64,000 nucleotides of DNA from Vicia villosa (taxonomy: Eukaryota; Streptophyta; Magnoliopsida; Fabales; Fabaceae), in the NCBI RefSeq assembly GCF_029867415.1, contig NC_081181.1, forward strand, positions 126,051,042-126,115,041, given 5' to 3'. The position numbers and the translations under genes were made by a program. The notes beneath the pieces are model-generated. The model was not told the DNA's origin. It ran no database searches and was given only the letters and a program-made list of their open reading frames with translations. Of the stretch, positions 57,301-64,000 are shown one piece after another (the stretch's first letter is position 1; each line of letters opens with the position of its first letter).

Positions 57301-58242
57301 TTCCCTCCCCATATTTGTTAATTATTTTTGTTAAACTGCGTGGTTAGTAATCTAGGGAGTGTAACCTCGAATCGAACATAGAATCACTAATTTTATAAGA
57401 TAATATACTTGAATATAATCACGTGATTGGTGCACACACGCACGCTTTTGGGTAAACCTCTCTGTTGCCTGTTGCCTGTTGCCTTGTTGCCTTGTTGCCT
57501 TGTTGCCTGTTGCCTTGTTGCCTGTTGCCTTGTTGCCTTGTGTATTTTTCGCAGAATAGCCATGTCCCTCGAATACGAGGATACCTCAGCCATGTTGCCT
57601 CGATAAATAAAGGTCATGTGACCCTAATGATGCTGCCTTCGATACACTAACATGACTTCGACCCTCGGAAGTTGCCTACGGAAAAGGCTGAGGTATCTTC
57701 TGGTTGCCTACGAAAGGCTATTCTGATCCTTCCCCTTAGACTACCTGCCTCTCTATGGCATGGGTCAGTCTTTGGGCGAATGATATCTCGACGACCCTTC
57801 AACCTCCAAACGAAAGGCTTCCTGCCCACTTATGGCAAGGATTGACCCTTTCATTCTGAAAGGCTAAAAAGAGACCTATCATCTGAGTTTAAGGTAATTG
57901 CCCCTAATTGCCTTGCCATGCTCTATTTTCTATATTCTTTCTCAAAATTCTTCAAAAACTGGCTACGCTCATTTACGAGCTAAAGTCCATTTTTCCTTTT
58001 TCATCTACATTTTCTGAAAACGAGCAAGCAAAGCAATTAAGAGCCCATGGCAAACCATGGATGCAAAGGGTGCCTTACACCTTCCCTTTGCATAAATTAC
58101 CCCCCGAACTTAGATTTCTTTAAAAGGTTTTTTTCTGTTTCTTTTTGCCTTTCTGATTTAGTTTGGATAAAATAAAAGTCGGTGGCGACTCATGCTTAAC
58201 CGCGACATTTTGATAGATAAAAAGTCAGTTCACCGTATTACA
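54371..58242 (+). mobile_element. 5' LTR of a second, non-autonomous Ogre (3872 bp)
   Basis: It starts TGTCATACCCCAAAATTTGC and ends CGTATTACA just before the primer site. A TATAAG at 55538-55543 is a candidate promoter. At about 57215-57235 is a run of ACCCTAAACCCTAA telomere-like motifs. A (GTTGCCT)n-type microsatellite lies at 57463-57545. Confidence 0.8.
57463..57545. repeat. GTTGCCT-type microsatellite
   Basis: About eleven units of 7-8 bp, alternating GTTGCCT and GTTGCCTT, inside the Ogre LTR. Confidence 0.9.
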
Positions 58243-58246
58243 GAAC

Positions 58247-58264
58247 TGGCGACTCTGCTGGGGA
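58247..58264 (+). other. Ogre primer-binding site (tRNA-Arg type)
   Basis: TGGCGACTCTGCTGGGGA differs at one base from the complement of a plant tRNA-Arg(ACG) 3' end plus CCA as I recall it; the mismatch would still allow a G-U pair. It lies four bases after the LTR end. Confidence 0.75.
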
Positions 58265-59454
58265 TAAATTTCGATAAAAGAGGGGTTACCTTAAAGGTTT
58301 AGGATTCACTTTAAATGTTTTCTATTGTTTGTTTTGCTTGTTTTAATTTCCAAGGCTGTTTTGGGAATTCTGCTGTGTGAAAGGTCCTACACCCGGATCT
58401 AGTGTACCTTAAGTATGTGGCATGAGACCAGGAAAGCTGTACGACATGTATCGTTATGGTTGAACTGGTGGCCACCGTTAGTGCGACGCTTTGGTTTGTC
58501 CTGATGGCCCTTGAATCTGATCGAGGAGACATTTGGCTACCGCGTGGTGTCATGAGCACTAATTCGCCTTTAGAACCTTAGTTGAACTTGACTTTGGCTT
58601 ATAAGAAGTAGCGAGATGGCTGGCTTCGGATTCCTGACTGAAGCCGGTTGATACTCGATGCTACACTCATTGACATTGGACTCAAGGGATGCTTTTGGCT
58701 GGCCGATTGAGTGCTATGTTGAGACAATGCCCACGAGAAAGATCAGGGATATGAGCACCATAGAACCTGGTTACTTTTTAGGACAGGATGAACCAACTAA
58801 ACGAAAGGAAGAAGGGTACATACCTCTGGACCACGTGCAAGCCTAACCATAAGGCAAAATTGTGTGACTTGTGTGACTTGCGTGACTTGTTGGTGTTTGC
58901 TGCTAACCTTTGTTTCCTTGCAGGTTTTGTTAAAAGGACTTGTTTGTCCTTACTACCCCACACTATGCCTAATGAACTACATTCGCATAACATCATGACA
59001 TCATGACATCATAAGCATAACATGATTTAACTAACCCTTTCAAGGATCTTAGGAATTTAGGGCGCACAATTTCAGGTGCCCTTATCAAAGGCTGATTTCT
59101 TAATCAAGGGGCAAGAGGATTTATTTTTCTCTAGCCGCATACCTTCCAATTCAAAGACACAGTACCTAATCAAGGGGCCAGAGGATTTATTTTCCTCTAG
59201 CCATGTGCTTTCAAATTCAGAAGTATCCCGAATCAGAGGCGATGACCCACTTGATATGGTGAGCTTGATTCTCAAAGAAAGACGTTCAAAGACAAAAATC
59301 AGATTTCTTCAGACAAAGACACGACCAAATCACTTTCTAATATTGCTATCTAGATTCCTAAAGATCCTTGAAAAACATTGCACCTGCATTCATAACATCG
59401 CATCACAGGTTTCTACCACAGGTTTCTCACTTCCTCGCTGTTTATTTCAGCATC
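58265..59454 (+). other. Ogre 5' untranslated region
   Basis: Non-coding apart from short frames, with no ORF1 remnant I can identify. A 68-69-bp tandem duplication (59096-59232) is built on CTAATCAAGGGG(C)CAGAGG. The acceptor-like CTCGCTGTTTATTTCAG at 59434-59450 ends four bases before the gag ATG. Confidence 0.55.
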
Positions 59455-60285
59455 ATGAATCTCGAGCAATCAGCCAAAAATCTTCAGGCTCAGAACAACC
59501 AGTTCCAGAAAATAATCTTTCACTTGGCCAAGGGGCAAGAAGAGTTAAAGGCACTTCTGTCCGAAAAGGAGAAGGACCAACAAAGGGAGCAAGGTGTGCA
59601 AGATAAATGGAAGTCCAAACCTAAGCGGTCATTCACTCCGTTACCCATGCCGCTATCTCAAGCTCTACAACAACTGCTCAATCAGAACTTGATAACTCTA
59701 TTGCCTCCATATTCACTTCCTACTAACCCCGCTCCTGGGTATAAGTATCAGGCGAGATGTGCTTATCATTCAAATAGTCCTGGTCATGATACAGAGGATT
59801 GTGGACCGTTGAAACACAAGATCCAAGACCTCATTGATGACAAGATCGTTGACTTCAACTCACCTAAGGAACCTCATATGGCTAATGCTGGGTACAATCG
59901 GAAAGGTCGCAATGAACACCACCAATCCGTGGGGACAATTATGATCTCTACACCAATCCCACAACAAAGGCGCAAGTCAGATACACCTAAGCGCCAATTC
60001 ACAAAGATCAACATGACTCTGGCCGAAGCATTACAACAATTGCTGAAGAAAGGGCTAATTACTTTGAGGAATCCTCCTATAAAGCCCAACACTTCCGCTC
60101 CTAGCTACAAGCCCAATGCAAGGTGCGCATATCACTCCAATAGCCCTGGGCATGATACGAATGATTGTTGGCCATTGAAGAACAAGATCCAAGACATGAT
60201 CGATGCTGGCGAAGTTGAGTTCAATCTTCCTAAGACTCCTGTGGTGATCACCGTTTCCACGCCTAGTCATGACAAAACTGATTAA
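59455..60285 (+). CDS. Miniature Ogre Gag with duplicated zinc-knuckle module (276 aa)
   Basis: The N-terminal coiled coil (LEQSAKNLQAQNNQF, FHLAKGQEELKALL) matches that of the full gag at 9837. The large capsid domain (KYDGVSCPKLHL...SGTQLEWYYQL) is absent. Instead the product passes straight to a module found once in the full gag: SQALQQLL, then a C-x2-H-x5-H-x4-C knuckle (CAYHSNSPGHDTEDC) and KIQDLID. This is followed by a linker (NEHHQSVGTIMIS...FTKIN) and a second complete copy (EALQQLLKKGLITLR, CAYHSNSPGHDTNDC, KIQDMIDAGEVEF). The frame is clean and ends TAA/TGA-free until 60285, so it looks maintained or recent. No protease or pol follows. The start at 59455 fits the acceptor-like site; an in-frame ATG at 59368 is possible. 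A nucleic-acid-binding role in packaging by a helper element is inference. Confidence 0.82.
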   Translation: MNLEQSAKNLQAQNNQFQKIIFHLAKGQEELKALLSEKEKDQQREQGVQDKWKSKPKRSFTPLPMPLSQALQQLLNQNLITLLPPYSLPTNPAPGYKYQARCAYHSNSPGHDTEDCGPLKHKIQDLIDDKIVDFNSPKEPHMANAGYNRKGRNEHHQSVGTIMISTPIPQQRRKSDTPKRQFTKINMTLAEALQQLLKKGLITLRNPPIKPNTSAPSYKPNARCAYHSNSPGHDTNDCWPLKNKIQDMIDAGEVEFNLPKTPVVITVSTPSHDKTD

Positions 60286-62474
60286 TGTCAGAGTGGATGA
60301 ACTTTAGATCATTAGATTTACTTTCATTTGCAATTTCTATTCTGTTTGTTTAAAACATTCAAATTATGATAGACATTATCTGTTTTAATAATTATCATCA
60401 GTGCATTGCATATGTTTGTCTTGAATAAATTATTTCGCTATCACTCATTTTAAGTTATGTCTTTATTCTGCATATGTTTTTGTGATACTCAACTCCTGCT
60501 AAAGTTGTATACCTTTTGAGGGAGGATGACGAAAACGATACCGCAACTTCATACAGTATGCTTTTGAACGGACTATGCTGACGATGTACAGGCATTGTTT
60601 CAATTCCTAAACAGTGGAGATATAAGGATGCTAATCCCTCGTCAACCCCTTTGAGCCTAAGGCGTAGGAGTTTTATTCAAAACCTTTGATTATAACCTGG
60701 GGCAGGGTAGTTCTCAGTTAATTTGGCTGTGCATTCTATTTTAAGAGAATCATTTAGTACACCTTTCAACAAAGGTTTCAATCACAAGCGTTCATCCGCA
60801 CACATCAAAGAAGTGTTGGAGATGTCAACCAAAAGACAATAACGGTTCATCAATCATCAAACAAGGCAGCCAATATCTTTCAAAAAAGAAAAATGAAAAA
60901 ACATATATACAAAGAAAAGCCTGCTAAGTCAAGAAAAAATCAAAAGATGACTTAGGCAAAAATCAAGGCATCCCGCTGACTGTAAGCTCAAAATAAACAG
61001 TTCAGGCAAAAGTTAGGGATATCAAAAAAAGATGAAAAAAAGAAGTCAATAAATTCTTGAACAACTCAAAGTTATGACTACCGAAAGGAAGAAGTGACTG
61101 CCATCTCAAAAATTCTCTCTGCTTGCGAATCATCATCATTATCAAAGGTGCAAATCCAAAAGTCTCTTGGAACCTGAATGCATAAGCCGAATTAACTGAG
61201 TTTAGGACTGAAGATCATCACAAAGAGGGGTGGGTATAAATAAACTTTGAGCCTTTATCCTTTGTTTCTTAAACCGTGAACCAAGCCACGTTACAACCCT
61301 TGAAAGTCCTAATTGAAGCATGGTTAGTTCGAAAGCATACTGTCACCAAAAAAGGGTATCCCGACTCCTTAAGGTTTACTACAAATGTTAAGTTGATATC
61401 CTGTTTTTACAAACATCACATTATTACAAATATCATTTTTTTACAAGTGTCGTGTTTTTACATCTCATGTGTTAAAGGTTTTTCAAAAACTCAAGACAAA
61501 CGTATGCATTGCATCTCATGAATTCATTATTAAACATATTCTGCTACATAATTTCAAATGTTAGCATCAGAAAGAACTTGCACAGGGTACAACTAATGAC
61601 TGAAAGTTATCCCGACAGACAAGATTACCCCGAGAAGCAATGTCTCCTACGTATACAAGGGGCATGGCATGTTTTGCCCAATCAATCTGGGGCAATCAAG
61701 TCAAGCATCCGAGAATCTCTCAAGGATGCCAAAACAATCAGGGGCATCATCCTAAGTTTATGATTACTGGGGGCATGTCGCTCATAGTAAAGTCCTCGCG
61801 AGGCGAATCTTTCCAAAGTTCCTACTAACTGGGGCAAATCTATGCAAGTCCAGTTTTACATCTTTACCAAATACTCAGTGGCGTGTCCTAATCAAATCCA
61901 GGAATGGTAGTTACTATAATACTGGGGGCAACTTTCACCCATGTCTCCCCACAGAGCCGGGTTCACAAGATCATATCCCCACAGAGTAATCATTAAGAAG
62001 ATATCTTCAAACGCTCTCGACAAAGACATGGCTCCCCAACAAAGTTTACATCTTCAACACTGCTGGTTCTCCAACACTTTGCTCTTCTCCAACATGGGTT
62101 ACTAATACTTTTGTCCCCAGTCAGGGTACATCAGGTTACTGATCATCCCCAAGCAAGAAATCATAAATCCACAGCTGAGCATCTCCAAGAAAAGATCAAA
62201 ACATCAAACTCACAATGACACAGAGATTTATCTTCTCAATCAAGATGCTTCGAGAAACATAAATCATATCCATACATCATATACATCACATGCATATTCA
62301 TACATTGCACGCATTTATGATTCATACATAGTATACAAAGCGCCCTATTTATTTTTGAGAAACTCCATCTCATTCATTACATACATCATAAACATTGCAT
62401 AAAACTGACATTGTTACCAAGTGAATATTATCTGACAGGTACATTACAAAGATTCAAATCTTATTCAAAGCAAA
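60286..62474 (+). mobile_element. Ogre 3' non-coding region
   Basis: No protease, reverse transcriptase, RNase H or integrase motif is visible on either strand. Purine-rich CTGGGGCA / CTGGGGGCA motifs recur (near 61690, 61767, 61828 and 61920), resembling the polypurine tract that precedes the other Ogre LTR at 3869. The short frames in this part are not gene-like. Confidence 0.6.
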
Positions 62475-62936
62475 CGCCTGACGCATGGCATTCCAGACAT
62501 CTACGGATGCAATTTGGATAAGTCTAACGCGCGACTCATCCACCGACCTAACGCACGGTCTTCCAGACATCTGAGGATGCAATTTGGATTAGTCTAACGC
62601 ACGACTTATCCATCAACCTAACGCACGGTTTTCCAGACATCTGAGGATGCAATTGAGAATAGTCTAACGCACGATTTATTCTTCGACCTAACGCACGGTT
62701 TTCCAGACATCTGAGGATGCAATTGGGTAGTCTAACGCACGACTTATCCACCGACCTAACGCACGGTCTTCCAGACATCTGATGATGCAATTGGGTAGTC
62801 TAACGCACGACTTATCCATCAACCTAACGCACGGTTTTCCAAACATCTGAGGATGCAATTGAGAGTAGTCTAACGTACGATCTATTCTTCGACCTAACGC
62901 ACGGTCTTCCAGACATCTACGGATGCTGTGAGATAT
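62475..62936. repeat. 68-70-bp satellite-like tandem array in the Ogre 3' UTR
   Basis: Six to seven copies. ACGCACGG occurs at about 62551, 62621, 62691, 62759, 62827 and 62897. Each unit holds TTCCAGACATCTGAGGATGC and AGTCTAACGCACGA. The array is cut at 62936 by a copia LTR after GGATGC. Confidence 0.92.
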
Positions 62937-63362
62937 TGGATCGAACTCTAGTATGGTCGAAAGGTAGCTTCTTGGTTCGATAGAATTGAGCATGAAGTCG
63001 AAGGTTGTTCACATGCTTGTGTCAAAGATGCTAGGGTTGTTAGCATGTTAAATTAGGTTTTAGTGTTTAAACCCTAATTTGTTAAGTTAGCTTGTTTATT
63101 AAGTTGGCTTGTATAATGGGTCTTGTGGAAAAAGCCCATTAGTTAGTATGTTAGGTTTTATTATAAATAGCATACTAGTCTCTCATCATTGCTAAGCTGC
63201 AAATCCTAATTTAGGGTGAGAGAGGTTATTTGTTATTCTTGTAAACTTGTAATATTGTTTTAAGAGAAAGTGAAAGAATAGCAGTTATAACCAATTCTTG
63301 TGTTCTTATTCTCTTCCCTAATTCCCTATTATACTTTGTTATTGGTATCGTTTTTCACAACA
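62937..63362 (+). mobile_element. 5' LTR of a third copia element (426 bp)
   Basis: It begins TGTGAGATATTGGATCG and ends TTTTTCACAACA; the same family as the LTRs at 33598-34040 and 37724-38171. TATAAATA is at 63162-63169. The element continues off the right edge, so the GATGC bordering it on the left cannot be checked as a target duplication. Confidence 0.85.
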
Positions 63363-63387
63363 AATTGGTGCGGTGAGCGTGGAGAAG

Positions 63388-64000
63388 ATGCCTTCAACAA
63401 AGTATGAGATTGAAAAGTTCACCGGAGTGAATGATTTCGGTCTGTGGAGCTTGAAGATGAAAGCCCTACTGGTTCAGTAGGGTTGTTTGGAAGCGTTGAA
63501 GGGAGAGGCAGCCATGAATGCAGAATTGACGGCAGCGGAGAAGACGAATATGATCGAGAAAGCACACAGCGCAATTCTGTTGAGCCTTGGTGATAAGGTT
63601 CTCCGGCAGGTATCAAAGGAGACGACGGCATCAGGGTTATGGGTGAAACTTGAAAGTTTGTATATGACCAAATCGCTGGTAAATCGACTCTACCTGAAGC
63701 AAGCTTTGTATTCATTCAAGATGATTGAAGACAAAGTATTGGCTGAGCAGTTGGATATGTTCAACAAGCTGATTCTTGATCTTGAAAATATTGATGTGAA
63801 GATCGATGATGAAGATCAAGCGCTGTTACTATTGTGTTCTTTGCCTCGATCACATGCTCACTTCAAAGAAACTCTCTTGTATGGAAGGGAGTCCCTGACG
63901 TTTGAAGAAGTTCAACCAGCCTTGTACTCTAAGGACTTGAATGAACGAAAGGAGCATAAACCTTCGACTGTTGGCGAAGGTTTGGCCGTTAAAGGAAAAC
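63388..64000 (+). pseudogene. Copia gag of the third element, early stop, runs off the window
   Basis: Starts ATG 63388 (MPSTKYEIEKFTGVNDFGL), the same gag as in the nested copia. TAG at 63478-63480 falls after about 30 codons, but the frame is open again from there to the window edge. It carries LKGEAAMNAELTAAEKTNMI, SAILLSLGDKVLRQVSKE, LESLYMTKSLVNRLYLKQAL and the UBN2 end LDLENIDVKIDDEDQALLLL. A single stop in an otherwise intact frame suggests a young copy. The stop is where the nested copy has an Arg codon. Whether pol is intact lies outside the window. Confidence 0.85.

Noticed and set aside
62475..62936. Possible CRISPR-like array
   Set aside because: The whole 68-70-bp unit is repeated with no unique spacers, and this is plant nuclear DNA; it is a tandem repeat.
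62548..62993. Minus-strand frames of 80 and 101 aa with repeated RALG and CVRL
   Set aside because: Antisense translation of the 70-bp satellite array.

Overview
This is nuclear DNA from a flowering plant, most likely a legume with a large repeat-rich genome (Vicia, Pisum, Lathyrus or a relative). The evidence is spliced GT-AG genes, very large Ogre/Tat-type Ty3/gypsy retrotransposons with LTRs starting TGTCATACCCC and a tRNA-Arg-type primer site, Maximus/SIRE-like copia LTRs, and a large majority of sequence that is transposon-derived. The genus is inference.

Only two intact-looking host genes are visible, plus one broken one. At 1068-1760 (+) lies an early-nodulin-like phytocyanin with two frameshifts. 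At 13631-15556 (-) is a three-exon nodulin-like major facilitator transporter. At 43991-45148 (-) is a three-exon GPI-anchored thaumatin-like protein. They do not form a pathway.

Layout: 1-2.5 kb, phytocyanin pseudogene; 2.5-2.8 kb, right end of a CACTA element; 2.8-12.45 kb, Ogre material (tandem-repeat 3' UTR, polypurine tract, ~4.8 kb LTR, primer site, ORF1, gag-protease) cut by a 100-N gap; 12.55-16.4 kb, transporter gene flanked by an inverted repeat; 16.5-21.3 kb, two solo LTRs with perfect 5-bp target duplications (GGATA and CTTTT), one splitting a degenerate ORF; 22,011-29,441, a complete Mutator-like element (MULE); 31.9-43.0 kb, an old copia element containing a younger copia (CTAAT duplication) and two LTR insertions; 43.2-46.4 kb, thaumatin-like gene, (AT)n and MITEs; 46.6-50.5 kb, a Maximus/SIRE-like element that seems to lack its pol region; 50.5-54.4 kb, LTR fragments; 54.4-62.9 kb, a non-autonomous Ogre with a miniature duplicated gag; 62.9-64.0 kb, the 5' end of a third copia that inserted into the Ogre 3' satellite.

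The most striking structure is the MULE. It has ~220-bp terminal inverted repeats, a perfect 9-bp target duplication, a mudrA-type transposase, a divergent plant-mobile-domain gene and a small third ORF. Eight copies of a 19-bp palindrome (GCGCCACC-N3-GGTGGCGC) lie three per terminus and two in the shared promoter region. ACCAGGTTT is repeated at 29-30-bp spacing at both ends. The transposase and mobile-domain genes are both now broken, so the copy looks recently inactivated but structurally complete.
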